64,000 bases of DNA from Bacillus sp. B-jedd (GCF_000821085.1 NZ_CCXR01000001.1:2439001-2503000); one strand, 5' to 3'. Shown: positions 8,226 through 17,718, counted from the first letter of the stretch. Translations and numbers: made by a program. Notes: generated from the letters alone by a model not told the origin.

Positions 8226-9116
8226 TCAAAGGGAGTAAAAAGCGTGGGTTTTTACCTTTATATATTCCCCGCTTCCCCTAATAAAATCAGTGTATTCGCC
8301 CCAGCGAATGACTCTGCCCTTATGGACAGTGACTGCTGGTTCGATTTTCTGGCAAAAGCCCGAGTTCTCCTGTGCGGGTTTGCCGGTGGTTCTAATATAT
8401 AAATTATAACTCAATTCCGCCTTATGCAGTAGGCTGGACCTCCAGGGGTAAATACCAATCATATTAAGCGCGCTTTTTGGCAAAGGAGTTCCTTCGGCAA
8501 GTTCGTCGTTTAGCGAAGGTAATTTCCATGAAAGCATAGTTTTTTCCCATTTGGCAAGAGCCTGTTTCTTTAAACTCGGATCAAGATCATCAAATACAGG
8601 AATAAGAGGGCAATTGTACGGGAAGATCGCTTCCCTTAACCAGCCCCACGGCACAGTGTCAAGGCCTTCCAAAGATTTCACATTTACAAAAACCGCAGGC
8701 AGTTTCATTTTCTTGCATTCTCGCAAAAATGATGGAGTTAATTTCTTCAGATCAACTTTAGCTCCGATGGCATAGTCAGCAGGTGAAAGGATGAAAGCCT
8801 CCTCAATTTCTTTCAAGCGCCGCTGAAGGAACTTCTCAGATTCGACATCCACATAAGTCAATATAGTCGTGCAGCCCTTTTTCAACAATTCATTTGCGAC
8901 AGTATCGGCAAGTTCCTCTTTCGTTTTGCAAGGAAGGGTGCTGTCAAGGATTGTATGGGCAGGGGTCATTATAAAAGGTGCAATTTCCAATTTCATTAAT
9001 GAATAATTACCCAAATCACATCGAATAGCAGTAATTTCCTTTCCGTCTGTCAGGATGGAACTGATCTCCAGCCTTCCTTCTCTAAGAATAGCGGCATTTT
9101 CAATAATGTACGGCAT
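8226..9116 (-). CDS. Uncharacterised amidohydrolase-like protein
   Basis: A 296-residue protein that I do not recognise by name. The N terminus (YIIENAAILREGRLE, then ILTDGKEITAI, then MTPAHTILD) has the beta-sandwich plus entry-strand pattern of amidohydrolase/dihydroorotase-type enzymes. However, the metal-binding HxH after that strand is absent: only one His (in PAHT) is present, and no carboxylated-Lys or downstream His pair is evident. It may be an inactive or highly diverged member. No signal peptide. The ATG at 9116 has AAGGGTG 5 bases upstream; a TTG at 9134 is the alternative. It precedes ypiA in the same direction and is not part of the B. subtilis layout as I know it. Confidence 0.55.
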   Translation of the reverse strand: MPYIIENAAILREGRLEISSILTDGKEITAIRCDLGNYSLMKLEIAPFIMTPAHTILDSTLPCKTKEELADTVANELLKKGCTTILTYVDVESEKFLQRRLKEIEEAFILSPADYAIGAKVDLKKLTPSFLRECKKMKLPAVFVNVKSLEGLDTVPWGWLREAIFPYNCPLIPVFDDLDPSLKKQALAKWEKTMLSWKLPSLNDELAEGTPLPKSALNMIGIYPWRSSLLHKAELSYNLYIRTTGKPAQENSGFCQKIEPAVTVHKGRVIRWGEYTDFIRGSGEYIKVKTHAFYSL

Positions 9117-9219
9117 ATTATCACCCTTAAGCAAGTCTTAAGACAAGCTATGCCATAATCCTTATTTTATGACGCTATATGGGTTGAAATAAAGATTGAT
9201 ATCAAACGGTAACTGGGTG

Positions 9220-9348
9220 GCTGATTTCCGCTCCGGGCATTTCGCTTTCCGCGGGGCATCAGTGGAGCCTCCTCGTCGCGCTGCTCCTGCGGGGTCTCCA
9301 CTTGCTGCTCTGTCCCGCAGGAGTCTTCATGCCTGAGCTCCAATCAAC
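9220..9348. repeat. GC-rich dispersed palindromic element, copy A
   Basis: A 129-base GC-rich segment in an otherwise AT-rich spacer. Its ends are inverted: GCTGATTTCCGCTC on the left and GAGCTCCAATCAAC on the right. The interior shares TTTCCGCGGGGCATC, TGGAGCCTCCTCGTCG and GCTCCTGCGGGGTCTCC with the copy at 56387-56512, in the same order. Such elements are widespread and non-coding in Bacillaceae (recalled). The rest of the 9117-9484 spacer holds only the aroA terminator and AT-rich sequence. Confidence 0.85.
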
Positions 9349-9413
9349 CAGCTTTTTCAAATAAATTAATATAATTATTAAATTCAACCTATATAGTTTT
9401 CAGAATTTAACAG

Positions 9414-9445
9414 GAAAGGCGCCTTCTTGAAGCGAGGCGCCTTTC
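9414..9445 (-). terminator. Terminator downstream of aroA
   Basis: GAAAGGCGCC (9414-9423) and GGCGCCTTTC (9436-9445) form a 10 bp perfect stem about 40 bases after the aroA stop. The T-run in the minus direction is short, so efficiency is uncertain. Confidence 0.6.
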
Positions 9446-9484
9446 GTCAGCTTATTTTTTATTTCCATCCCTTTTCAGATGGAA

Positions 9485-10768
9485 TTACTTTATTGTTTCC
9501 AAATGTGTAAAAAAGCCGGGATATGAGACGTTTATGGAGTCCGGATCTTCGAGTGTGATACTGGAATTTGTTATCAATGATGCAATGGCAAGCATCATGC
9601 CAATTCTGTGGTCCCCATGGCTGGTAACGGTAGCGCCGTGAAGAACAGAACCTCCAGTGATGACCATCCCATCTTCCGTTGTCTTGATGTTTGCACCAAG
9701 TTTTCTCAGCTCGTTTGCAACCGTTTCAATTCTGTCGGTTTCTTTTACTTTCAGTTCTGCGGCATCCTTGATGACAGTTTCGCCATCAGCCTGGGTAGCG
9801 AGGAGGGCTATAATAGGCAGCTCGTCAATCAGCCTGGGAATCAGTTCGCCGCTAATTGTCGTTCCCTTTAGACGGGAATACTTTACAAGGATATCCCCGC
9901 TCGGTTCAAAGCCGTCATTCTCACTTACAATGGTAAAATCCGCCCCCATACTCTTCAGTACATCCAGGATTCCGCTTCTTGTCAAATTAAGTCCCACATT
10001 CTTGAGTAGAATTTCGCTCCCCGGAACAATGGAGCCGGCGGCAAGGAAAAATGCGGCCGAAGAAATATCCCCCGGCACCTCTACTTTCGCTGCCTGTAGT
10101 GTCTGCCCGCCCTTTATGTATATATTCTTCCCAGAGGTTTCAACGTGTCCGCCAAAAAGCCGGACCATTCTCTCCGTATGGTCTCTCGATGGCGCGATTT
10201 CAGTAATAACCGTTTCTCCCTTAGCCTGCAGTGCCGCTAGTAGGATAGCGGACTTTACTTGTGCACTGGCAACCGGCATAGAGTAAGAGATTCCTGTCAA
10301 ATTTCCCCCAGTAACGGTAATGGGGGTATATTTGCCATTTTCCCTTCCCTCAATTTTGGAACCCATTTTTATCAGGGGGCCAGTCACTCTATTCATTGGA
10401 CGCCTTGCGATAGATTCGTCCCCTGCCAAGCAGGAGCTGAATGGCCTTCCAGCCAGTAATCCCATCATTAACCGAATCGTTGTCCCTGAATTCCCCACGT
10501 CCAAGAGCCCGTGATATTCTTGAAGGCCATCCAAGCCGCGTCCGATAATTGTTACCTCTGTTCCGCTTGTTTCAATTTCTACACCCAGTTTCCGAAAACA
10601 GGATACTGTACTTAGACAATCCGCTCCTGACAGGAAATTACTTGCTTTTGTAACCCCTGAGGATATTGCGCCAAACATGACTGCCCTATGTGAAATGGAT
10701 TTATCTCCAGGTACCTGAATCTCACCATAGAGACCTTTTTCTGCCGGTGCTAAAACAATCTGTTCCAA
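9485..10768 (-). CDS. aroA: 3-phosphoshikimate 1-carboxyvinyltransferase (EPSP synthase)
   Basis: A 427-residue cytoplasmic enzyme (named aroE in B. subtilis) that joins phosphoenolpyruvate to shikimate 3-phosphate, the sixth shikimate-pathway step. Two-domain inside-out barrel signatures are visible: PGDKSISHRAVMFGA near the N terminus, GNSGTTIRLMMGLLA around residue 95, RPMNRVTGPL, and the C-terminal KVKETDRIETVANELRKLG and HGDHRIGMMLAIA blocks. The GNSGT sequence is closer to glyphosate-tolerant (class II-like) bacterial enzymes, which is inference. The start is a TTG at 10768 behind GGGGTG. It is last in aroC-aroB-hisC-tyrA-aroA. Confidence 0.95.
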   Translation of the reverse strand: MEQIVLAPAEKGLYGEIQVPGDKSISHRAVMFGAISSGVTKASNFLSGADCLSTVSCFRKLGVEIETSGTEVTIIGRGLDGLQEYHGLLDVGNSGTTIRLMMGLLAGRPFSSCLAGDESIARRPMNRVTGPLIKMGSKIEGRENGKYTPITVTGGNLTGISYSMPVASAQVKSAILLAALQAKGETVITEIAPSRDHTERMVRLFGGHVETSGKNIYIKGGQTLQAAKVEVPGDISSAAFFLAAGSIVPGSEILLKNVGLNLTRSGILDVLKSMGADFTIVSENDGFEPSGDILVKYSRLKGTTISGELIPRLIDELPIIALLATQADGETVIKDAAELKVKETDRIETVANELRKLGANIKTTEDGMVITGGSVLHGATVTSHGDHRIGMMLAIASLITNSSITLEDPDSINVSYPGFFTHLETIK

Positions 10769-10786
10769 TTTTTCACCCCGTTATCT

Positions 10787-11893
10787 TTATATCTCGTAAG
10801 ACGTAGGGTAAGACGTGTATGTATTGATACACTTTTCTGCTCTGTCCCTATCTTCGCTCGTTTGAAAGCTGATAGCCAGCGCGCCATATATTTCTTCCCT
10901 TGTCTCAATGATTCTTATATTTGTTATGCTGATTTTCTCCAATGCCAGATAGCCAGTTACTTCCGAAATCACACCGGGATAATCGGGAACCTCGACAAAC
11001 AAATCGTAAAAAGCTGGAATTGCCCCTTTTTTATTAGCAGGGAGCCCATCACGGAACTTTTTGGCTTCGGAGAAATAGGCCTCTACGGCGGTTTCATCCG
11101 ATTGTTCAAGCAGTTCCTTCACATAACCCATTTCTTTTTGCCACATGGAAAGCAAATCAAGCAGGACATCCTTATTATGAAGCAAGATGTCCCGCCACAT
11201 TTTCGGACTGCTAGATGCAATCCGGGTTATATCCCTGAATCCTCCCGCGGCAAGCCTGGGCAAAAGTTGATATTCACCCGAAAGCTTTTCGGTTTGGTGG
11301 ACAATGGAGGCGGCAATAATATGCGGAAAATGGCTGATTACCCCAGCTAAATAGTCATGCTCCTCTGGTGGCAGTTCAAGAAACCTTGCATTTGTTCCCT
11401 TCAGCCATTCCTTCAGCATTACAATGTTCTCAGCTTTTTCACTCTTATCAGGCGTTAAAATATAAAAAGCATTCTCGAATAGCAAATCTCTCGCTGCCGT
11501 AACCCCGCTTTTATGTGAGCCAGCCATTGGGTGGCCGCCAATAAAGGAAATTCCTTTGTTGACTAAAGGGGCGGCTAGGCGGGCAATTTCATTTTTTGTA
11601 CTGCCTGTATCACTTATAATAACGGAATCATTCAGGTCGCAGGAACTAAGTTCGTTAAGAATTCGCGCTGTTTCCCTGACCGGTGCAGAAATGATAATTA
11701 AATCAGCATCCCGCGCGCCGTCATTGATTGTTTCAGCAATCTCATCGATCACTCCAAGCAACTTGGCCAGTTCAGCCTGACGGGGTTTAATATCGAACCC
11801 TGTTACACTGGAATCCGAGTGGGCTTTTTTTATGCATAGGGCTATTGATCCGCCAATAAGCCCCAGTCCGATGATAAAAACCTTGCCTTTCAT
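10787..11893 (-). CDS. tyrA: Prephenate dehydrogenase with ACT domain
   Basis: A 368-residue NAD-dependent enzyme converting prephenate to 4-hydroxyphenylpyruvate in tyrosine synthesis. The Rossmann motif GLGLIGGS lies at residues 9-16; STKNEI and GGHPMAGS are the catalytic/NAD blocks. An ACT regulatory domain occupies about residues 297-368 (FVEVPDYPGVISEVTGYLA), consistent with tyrosine feedback. The ATG at 11893 follows GAGGAG by 7 bases. It sits 12 bases after hisC and 18 bases before aroA, so one transcript is likely. Confidence 0.95.
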   Translation of the reverse strand: MKGKVFIIGLGLIGGSIALCIKKAHSDSSVTGFDIKPRQAELAKLLGVIDEIAETINDGARDADLIIISAPVRETARILNELSSCDLNDSVIISDTGSTKNEIARLAAPLVNKGISFIGGHPMAGSHKSGVTAARDLLFENAFYILTPDKSEKAENIVMLKEWLKGTNARFLELPPEEHDYLAGVISHFPHIIAASIVHQTEKLSGEYQLLPRLAAGGFRDITRIASSSPKMWRDILLHNKDVLLDLLSMWQKEMGYVKELLEQSDETAVEAYFSEAKKFRDGLPANKKGAIPAFYDLFVEVPDYPGVISEVTGYLALEKISITNIRIIETREEIYGALAISFQTSEDRDRAEKCINTYTSYPTSYEI

Positions 11894-11905
11894 GCGAACA
11901 CTCCT

Positions 11906-13009
11906 CTACACAATTGCTTTGCATTCAGTTACGAGGAATGCTTCGAATTCTTTTATGATGGCTGATACTTGTTCTTCTGTCCCGACTGTAACCCTGACGC
12001 TTTGCGGAAAACCAAGTAGCGCCCCGGATCTAATAATAAATCCGCGCTCAAGCATGTATTGAAAGACTTTGTTCGCATCCTGCTGAAAGTCGATTAAGAT
12101 GAAATTACCTTGTGAAGGATAATATGGAAGGTTCCTTTTTTCGCAAAACTCATAGAACATCTCCAGACCTTGCCTGTTTAATTTGCGGGCCTCTTCTACA
12201 AATTCCTGATCGGCCAGGGCCGCTTTTGCAGCTATATGGGCGATCGAGTTCGTATTGAATGGTTCCCTTGCCGGCTCTAGCATACGGATGATGGAAGGAT
12301 TAGCGATTCCATAACCAACCCGAAGGCTCGCCAGTCCATAAATTTTCGAGAATGTCCTCAGTGCGATGACATTACTGAATTTACTGACTAACTCCAAGGA
12401 ATCATGGAAATCTTCAGCAACCACATATTCCTTGTATGCTTCATCAATAACGACTAGAATGTCATCCGGTACCCTTTTGATAAAATCGATTAAGAGTGGT
12501 TCGGGAATATGTTTGCCAGTTGGGTTATTGGGGCTGCAAATCCAAACTACATTTGTCTGCCCGTCAATTGCTTTCAGCATGGCATCAAGATCATGGCCTC
12601 CATCAGCCAACGGAACCTCGCGTATTTCAGCCCCTTCAAGGACCGCGTTGTGACGGTATTGCGGGAAGGTAGGAGCTGCCATGACAGTATTCGCTCCAGG
12701 GTATAATAATGCCCTCGAGATGATCCGGATGATTTCATCAGATCCATTTCCAAAAATAAGCTGATTCGGCAAAATGCCGAGCGCTTCAGAGAGGGCCGAG
12801 CGAAGTTCGCCCGCATGGCCATCCGGGTAATAGGCAAGCCCTAAGCCTGACTCCTTAATTGCCTCGGCTGCCTTTTTTGAGCACCCGAGTGGATTTTCGT
12901 TCGAGGCCAGCTTCACAATCGTGTCCAAATGATATTCTTCTTTTACTGACTCAATAGACCTGCCTGGCTGGTATGGCGCCAGCGAATGCAACTGTTTTTT
13001 CCAGCGCAT
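11906..13009 (-). CDS. hisC: Histidinol-phosphate / aromatic aminotransferase HisC
   Basis: A 367-residue pyridoxal-phosphate aminotransferase of fold type I. In Bacillus it serves both histidine synthesis and the last step of tyrosine and phenylalanine synthesis. Visible motifs are GNGSDEII (88-95), NNPTG (161-165), DEAYKEY and the PLP lysine K222 in FSKIYGLASLRVGYG. The ATG at 13009 has an ACGGGGTG site. It lies between aroB and tyrA; in B. subtilis the trp operon occupies the space just upstream, but here only 107 bases separate it from aroB. Confidence 0.93.
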   Translation of the reverse strand: MRWKKQLHSLAPYQPGRSIESVKEEYHLDTIVKLASNENPLGCSKKAAEAIKESGLGLAYYPDGHAGELRSALSEALGILPNQLIFGNGSDEIIRIISRALLYPGANTVMAAPTFPQYRHNAVLEGAEIREVPLADGGHDLDAMLKAIDGQTNVVWICSPNNPTGKHIPEPLLIDFIKRVPDDILVVIDEAYKEYVVAEDFHDSLELVSKFSNVIALRTFSKIYGLASLRVGYGIANPSIIRMLEPAREPFNTNSIAHIAAKAALADQEFVEEARKLNRQGLEMFYEFCEKRNLPYYPSQGNFILIDFQQDANKVFQYMLERGFIIRSGALLGFPQSVRVTVGTEEQVSAIIKEFEAFLVTECKAIV

Positions 13010-13116
13010 AAATTAACACCCCGTTGTTATTCTCCGCTGCTTTAACGCTTTAAAGTGCAGATTTTTTAAAGTTAATTCTACCACAGTCAATCTAATAAGT
13101 CAGCGTTTTTTTCTGC

Positions 13117-14193
13117 TTATTTCAAAAATTCCGAAAGCATTCCCTCTAAATAGGGGTCAGGCAAATCGACTATGACTGGCGATGCGATTTTACGCAAGAG
13201 GACGAATCGGACTGTCCCGCCAATTGCTTTTTTATCACGTTTCATCCTGCTGATTAAGCCTTGTTTTGAAATGCCGGCTGGTATCGACGTTTTGTATCCT
13301 ATGCTTTTTAGCCAAGCCGCGAACCCCTCAATATCAAAGTCCAGGCCGCATTTTTCCTTGCTGATTTCGAGGGCAAAGAGGATGCCGATCATTACCGCTT
13401 CACCATGAGTAATGTTCCCGTATCCGATTTCCGCCTCAATCGCATGGCCGAGTGTATGGCCGAAGTTCAAGTAAGCCCTAACCCCATTTTCAGTGACATC
13501 CTTACTGACAATATTCGCTTTTACCGCAATCCCCTTTGACAGCATTTCAGAATAATCATCTGGTTTAATGGAGTCCAGGCTGCAAATATTTTCAAGGAGC
13601 CAAGTATAAAGCCCGTCATCCCCAATCAGTCCATGCTTGACTACTTCGGCAAAACCGGACCGAATCTCACTGGATGGAAGTGATTCCAGAAAAGTCAGAT
13701 CATAAAAAACGGCTTCAGGCTGATGGAAAGCTCCGATCAGATTTTTCCCCAGGTGGTGATTGATCCCTGTTTTTCCGCCAACAGAACTGTCATGGGCAAG
13801 TATTGTGGTGGGTACTTGAATAAAGCGTATGCCCCTCATAAAGGTTGCTGCCACGAATCCCGCCAAATCCCCAATTGCCCCCCCGCCAAAAGCAATAATC
13901 ACTGACCGCCTGTCGAGTCCATTTTCAAGCGCGCAGGTCATCGCCTCATAATACGTTTCTATTGATTTGGCTTTTTCACCGGCGGGAGCTGTAAAAACGG
14001 CTAGCCTGAATTCTTTTATCTCGGCGAGCAGCTTATCTAAATACAGTGCGCCAACATTCTTATCAGTTATGACGAGAAGGCTGGTAAACCCCGTCGTATC
14101 ATTTTTAAAAAAAGAGCTTAGCAGATTCACTGCATGCTCTCCAATTATAACGGGGTAATTTTTTTCTCCTGCGCTCAGCTCCAGTGTTTTCAT
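13117..14193 (-). CDS. aroB: 3-dehydroquinate synthase
   Basis: A 358-residue NAD- and metal-dependent enzyme that cyclises DAHP to 3-dehydroquinate, step two of the shikimate pathway. Motifs include GGGAIGDLAGFVA, the TTILAHDSSVGGKTGIN block, the metal-site glutamate in GFAEVVKHGLI and the histidines in FGHTLGHAIE and THGEAV. Its ATG overlaps the aroC stop by one base (TAATG), indicating translational coupling. No terminator or leader structure is seen in the 107 bases between it and hisC. Confidence 0.95.
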   Translation of the reverse strand: MKTLELSAGEKNYPVIIGEHAVNLLSSFFKNDTTGFTSLLVITDKNVGALYLDKLLAEIKEFRLAVFTAPAGEKAKSIETYYEAMTCALENGLDRRSVIIAFGGGAIGDLAGFVAATFMRGIRFIQVPTTILAHDSSVGGKTGINHHLGKNLIGAFHQPEAVFYDLTFLESLPSSEIRSGFAEVVKHGLIGDDGLYTWLLENICSLDSIKPDDYSEMLSKGIAVKANIVSKDVTENGVRAYLNFGHTLGHAIEAEIGYGNITHGEAVMIGILFALEISKEKCGLDFDIEGFAAWLKSIGYKTSIPAGISKQGLISRMKRDKKAIGGTVRFVLLRKIASPVIVDLPDPYLEGMLSEFLK

Positions 14194-15362
14194 TAGAAGA
14201 GCCTCGCGCGTTCCCGGAAGTCTTTTATTTCTTCCAATAACACGTCGAAACGGTCGGAATTGAATTGGTCAACAAGCGCTGAAGCCAGTTCCCAGGCAAC
14301 CACACTTTCCGCAACTACAGCAGCAGCGGGAACCGCGCAGCTGTCCGAACGTTCAATACTTGCTGTAAATGGCTCCTTCGTCTCAATATCAACACTTTGC
14401 AATGGTTTGTAAAGAGTCGGGATCGGTTTCATTACCCCTCTTACTACGAGTGGCATTCCGTTTGTCATCCCGCCTTCCAATCCGCCAAGGCGGTTTGTTT
14501 TCCTGGTGTATCCCGCTGTTTCACTCCAGATTATTTCATCGTGGACCTGAGAACCCGGGATTTCAGCTGCTTTGAAGCCGATACCAAATTCAACCCCTTT
14601 AAACGCATTGATGCTTATGATGGCTCCCGCAATTTTTGCATCCAGTTTCCTGTCATATTGGACATAGCTTCCGATTCCCGGCGGCATTCCAACCGCGGTT
14701 ACTTCGACTACGCCACCGATTGAATCACCATTTTCCTTGGCACTGTCAATGGCCTGTTTCATTTTTTCTTCACTATTTGAATCAAGGCACCGAACTGGCG
14801 AAGCTTCACTTCTTTGTTTCATATCATTCATGGAAAGCTCTTGATATTCGGCTTTTACTCCGCCGATCTCAGTGACATAGGCAACTATATCCACACCAGC
14901 ATGTTCAAGTAATACTTTGGCTACGGCCCCGGCAGCCACTCTCGCGGCAGTTTCCCTTGCAGAAGAACGTTCAAGGACATTCCGCATATCCCGGTGGCCG
15001 TATTTGATAGCTCCATTTAAATCAGCATGTCCCGGACGCGGCCTGGTGATTTTTCTTTTCACTTCCGCCTCAGCCTCTTCATCAATTGCTTCCGGCCCCA
15101 TAATATTCGTCCAATGCTTCCAGTCATCATTTTTAATGACTAGTGCGATCGGCGAGCCAAGGGTTTTGCCATGGCGGATTCCTCCGGCAATTTCGACAGT
15201 ATCCTTTTCAATTTGCATCCGCCTGCCTCGCCCATATCCCTTTTGCCTGCGGGCAAGTTCGTCATTGATTTGGCTTGCTTCAATTGGCATTCCCGCCGGA
15301 ACGCCCTCAATAATTACTGTAAGCTGCGGTCCATGTGATTCACCTGCTGTCAAATATCTCAT
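14193..15362 (-). CDS. aroC: Chorismate synthase
   Basis: A 389-residue FMN-dependent enzyme (B. subtilis aroF) that converts EPSP to chorismate, the branch point to aromatic amino acids, folate and menaquinone. Signatures include [14 protein letters not shown] at the N terminus, [14 protein letters not shown] and the RASARET-type block (here [18 protein letters not shown]), then [14 protein letters not shown]. Start behind GGGGAAGAGG. It is first in the aro cluster; B. subtilis has cheR between this gene and ndk, which is missing here. Confidence 0.96.
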   Translation of the reverse strand: MRYLTAGESHGPQLTVIIEGVPAGMPIEASQINDELARRQKGYGRGRRMQIEKDTVEIAGGIRHGKTLGSPIALVIKNDDWKHWTNIMGPEAIDEEAEAEVKRKITRPRPGHADLNGAIKYGHRDMRNVLERSSARETAARVAAGAVAKVLLEHAGVDIVAYVTEIGGVKAEYQELSMNDMKQRSEASPVRCLDSNSEEKMKQAIDSAKENGDSIGGVVEVTAVGMPPGIGSYVQYDRKLDAKIAGAIISINAFKGVEFGIGFKAAEIPGSQVHDEIIWSETAGYTRKTNRLGGLEGGMTNGMPLVVRGVMKPIPTLYKPLQSVDIETKEPFTASIERSDSCAVPAAAVVAESVVAWELASALVDQFNSDRFDVLLEEIKDFRERARLF

Positions 15363-15402
15363 TTCCTCTTCCCCTTTATATCAAATTTAAGAAAACGTAT
15401 AC

Positions 15403-15433
15403 AAAAAGGGCACTCGTAATGACAAGTGCCCTT
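15403..15433 (-). terminator. Terminator of ndk
   Basis: AAGGGCACT (15407-15415) and AGTGCCCTT (15425-15433) form a 9 bp stem just after the ndk stop, with TTTTT following in the minus direction. Confidence 0.85.
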
Positions 15434-15439
15434 AATCCC

Positions 15440-15886
15440 TTAATATACCCAGCCGTCTATTTGTTTGCTGTACTCGACAAGCTCTTCTTTTTTGAAGAAA
15501 ATACCGATTTCACGCTCTGCGCTCGCAGGTGAATCAGAACCGTGAATAATGTTCTTTCCTACAGTCAGGCCGAAATCACCACGGATCGTGCCAGGGGCAG
15601 CATCTTTAGGATTTGTAGCGCCCATCATCTGGCGCGCGGTTGCAATTACGTTCTCACCTTGCCATACCATGGCAAATACAGGGCCGGAAGTAATGAAGTC
15701 AACCAATTCCCCGAAAAATGGCCGTTCCTTATGTTCGCCGTAATGCTCTTCGGCAACTTCACGAGGAATGCTCATTAATTTTGCGCCGACTAGCTGGAAA
15801 CCCTTCTTTTCAAAACGGGCTACTATTTCACCAATTGCGTTCCTTTGGACTCCGTCTGGCTTTACCATTAAAAATGTTTTTTCCAT
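15440..15886 (-). CDS. ndk: Nucleoside diphosphate kinase
   Basis: A 148-residue enzyme that transfers the gamma phosphate of NTPs to NDPs through a phospho-histidine. The active-site histidine is H115 in NIIHGSDS; the N terminus [15 protein letters not shown] and the [16 protein letters not shown] block are diagnostic. The frame extends to 15934 but the ATG at 15886 has TAGGAGTG in position and gives the standard length. It has its own terminator, so it is separable from the aro cluster downstream. Confidence 0.96.
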   Translation of the reverse strand: MEKTFLMVKPDGVQRNAIGEIVARFEKKGFQLVGAKLMSIPREVAEEHYGEHKERPFFGELVDFITSGPVFAMVWQGENVIATARQMMGATNPKDAAPGTIRGDFGLTVGKNIIHGSDSPASAEREIGIFFKKEELVEYSKQIDGWVY

Positions 15887-15981
15887 AATCCCACTCCTAA
15901 AACGAATATGTATCCTGACTGCACGAAGATGCAATCCACGAAAATAGTAACATTATTTAGAAAAATAGGCAAGGAGGAATG

Positions 15982-16004
15982 AAAATCGGCTTGTGCCGCA
16001 TTTT
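15982..16004 (-). terminator. Possible weak terminator after hepT
   Basis: AAAATCGGC and GCCGCATTTT pair around a 4-base loop with one bulge, immediately after the hepT stop. There is no clear T-run, so this is tentative. Confidence 0.35.
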
Positions 16005-16005
16005 G

Positions 16006-16968
16006 TCAAAATTTCCTCTTGCCAATAAATTTTGCGATATCCCTTAATGTTTTTCTTGCCCTGTTAGCAGGCAATCCATCGAGGATAGTTAAAGCCTTTT
16101 CTAAATATCGATCGCTTAACTCAATGGATTTTTCTATAGCTCCTGAACTTTTTATTGCGGCTATAGCTTCCTCAAGCTCATTCATTCCTGTATTCTCGCC
16201 GATTTTTTCAATTTTCATTCTCGCAACAGGATCAGCCATTGCATAAAGAACGGGAGCCGTAATATTACCCTGCGCCAGATCGCTTCCTGCAGGCTTGCCG
16301 AGCTCCTTATCAGAGGAAGTGAAATCAAGGACGTCATCTATGATCTGATAGGACATACCGACATAATAGCCAAACCAAAACAGCTTTCTGCTGATTGCTT
16401 CATTGGCATCCGCAGCAATTGCTCCAAGCTCGCAGCTTACTGCAATAAGGAGAGCGGTCTTCCGCTTTATCCTCCTGAAATAATCCCTCATTGTTTGATT
16501 ATATCGATATTTGTCGCTGATTTGCTGAATTTCCCCCACACAAACCTCGACTATAGTGTTCGCCAGGATTTTATGGGCCTTCGGCTTCTCAATACTCGTC
16601 ATCAATTCCAGGGAAAGGGCGAAGATATAGTCGCCCGTATACATCGCAATCCTGTTATCCCACTTGGATTTTATCGTCGGTTTTCCCCTTCTCAGCTCGG
16701 CATCATCTATGACATCATCATGGACGAGCGATGCCATATGGATCAATTCAAGAGAAACCGCCACATTTTTTATAATTTTGATGTCGTATTCGCCGAATTT
16801 CGCCGCTAATAAAACAAAAACAGGGCGGATGCGTTTTCCGCCAGCCTGCAGGGTATGTAATGAAGCCTGCCTCAGCAGTAAGGATTCCGCCTGAATCGTA
16901 TCTTCAAGTGTATTTTCGATCAAATTTAAATCGGAATTTAAAAATGACGTCATCATTTTTAATTTCAT
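16006..16968 (-). CDS. hepT: Heptaprenyl diphosphate synthase component II
   Basis: A 320-residue catalytic subunit of the two-component prenyltransferase that makes the C35 side chain of menaquinone-7. The first aspartate-rich motif is DDVIDD (from D84) and the second is DDVLD (D211, D212, D215); GGKRIRPV (43-50) is the substrate-binding block. The TTG at 16974 lies next to the ribosome binding site; the ATG at 16968, 6 bases after GGGTGG, is preferred. Last gene of hepS-menG-hepT, transcribed toward ndk. Confidence 0.95.
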   Translation of the reverse strand: MKLKMMTSFLNSDLNLIENTLEDTIQAESLLLRQASLHTLQAGGKRIRPVFVLLAAKFGEYDIKIIKNVAVSLELIHMASLVHDDVIDDAELRRGKPTIKSKWDNRIAMYTGDYIFALSLELMTSIEKPKAHKILANTIVEVCVGEIQQISDKYRYNQTMRDYFRRIKRKTALLIAVSCELGAIAADANEAISRKLFWFGYYVGMSYQIIDDVLDFTSSDKELGKPAGSDLAQGNITAPVLYAMADPVARMKIEKIGENTGMNELEEAIAAIKSSGAIEKSIELSDRYLEKALTILDGLPANRARKTLRDIAKFIGKRKF

Positions 16969-17009
16969 CGGCAACCACCCTGCTCTTCTTCAAATACTCA
17001 TTTTCCTCT

Positions 17010-17714
17010 TCAATCTTTATGGCCGATGTGGACTGCCGCGGCACCCCCGCTGTACGGCTTATAACTTACTTGTTTAAAGCCGGCTTTCTCAAACATCCCG
17101 GCAAGCTCCCTCGCCCCCGGAAAATCCCGTGCCGATTCCTGGAGCCATGAATATTCTTTATAGCTTTTGGCAAACAGCTTTCCAAAAACAGGCATAATAT
17201 AGCGAAAATAAAAGAAATAGAGTTGCCTGTAGACTGGCATGGTCGGCTGGGATGTCTCAAGGCAGACCGCGATTCCTCCCGGTTTGACGACTCTGTGCAT
17301 TTCCTTTAAAACCTGCATATAGTCTGGAACATTACGCAGCCCGAAACCAATCGTCACATAATCGAAATGATTATCCTCAAAAGGAAGCTCCATCGCATTG
17401 CCATGAACTAGTGTAGCATTCTTTAATTCAAGGGCGTCAATTTTTTGCTGCCCGATCTTCAGCATGTTTTTGCTGAAATCCAGGCCAACTACTTCTCCGC
17501 CATCTCCTACAGCTTCCGACAGGGCAATTGTCCAGTCAGCGGTGCCGCAGCATAAATCAAGTGCTCTTGATCCGGGGCGGACATTCATTTTCTTCATTGT
17601 GTCCTTCCGCCATGCAATATGCTGCTTAAAGCTGATTACGGAATTCATTTTGTCATAATTATCATAGATGTTTTCGAACACAGAATGAACCCGTTCTTCC
17701 TTTGACCTTTCCAT
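17010..17714 (-). CDS. menG: Demethylmenaquinone methyltransferase
   Basis: A 234-residue class I SAM-dependent methyltransferase (UbiE/MenG family) that performs the final methylation of menaquinone. Motif I reads [13 protein letters not shown] near residues 49-61; [13 protein letters not shown] at the N terminus and the [10 protein letters not shown] block are family hallmarks. It starts 4 bases after the hepS stop and 41 bases before the hepT start, so the three genes form one menaquinone operon. Start behind AAGAAGGG. Confidence 0.95.
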   Translation of the reverse strand: MERSKEERVHSVFENIYDNYDKMNSVISFKQHIAWRKDTMKKMNVRPGSRALDLCCGTADWTIALSEAVGDGGEVVGLDFSKNMLKIGQQKIDALELKNATLVHGNAMELPFEDNHFDYVTIGFGLRNVPDYMQVLKEMHRVVKPGGIAVCLETSQPTMPVYRQLYFFYFRYIMPVFGKLFAKSYKEYSWLQESARDFPGARELAGMFEKAGFKQVSYKPYSGGAAAVHIGHKD

Positions 17715-17718
17715 GCCA

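Noticed and set aside
9657..10286. 209-residue plus-strand frame
   Set aside because: It is antisense to aroA; its serine-rich product is the usual shadow of a coding strand.
15960..16010. Plus-strand AAGGAGGAATG that looks like a gene start
   Set aside because: The frame runs antisense into hepT, encodes nothing recognisable, and the ATG is too close to the GGAGG.
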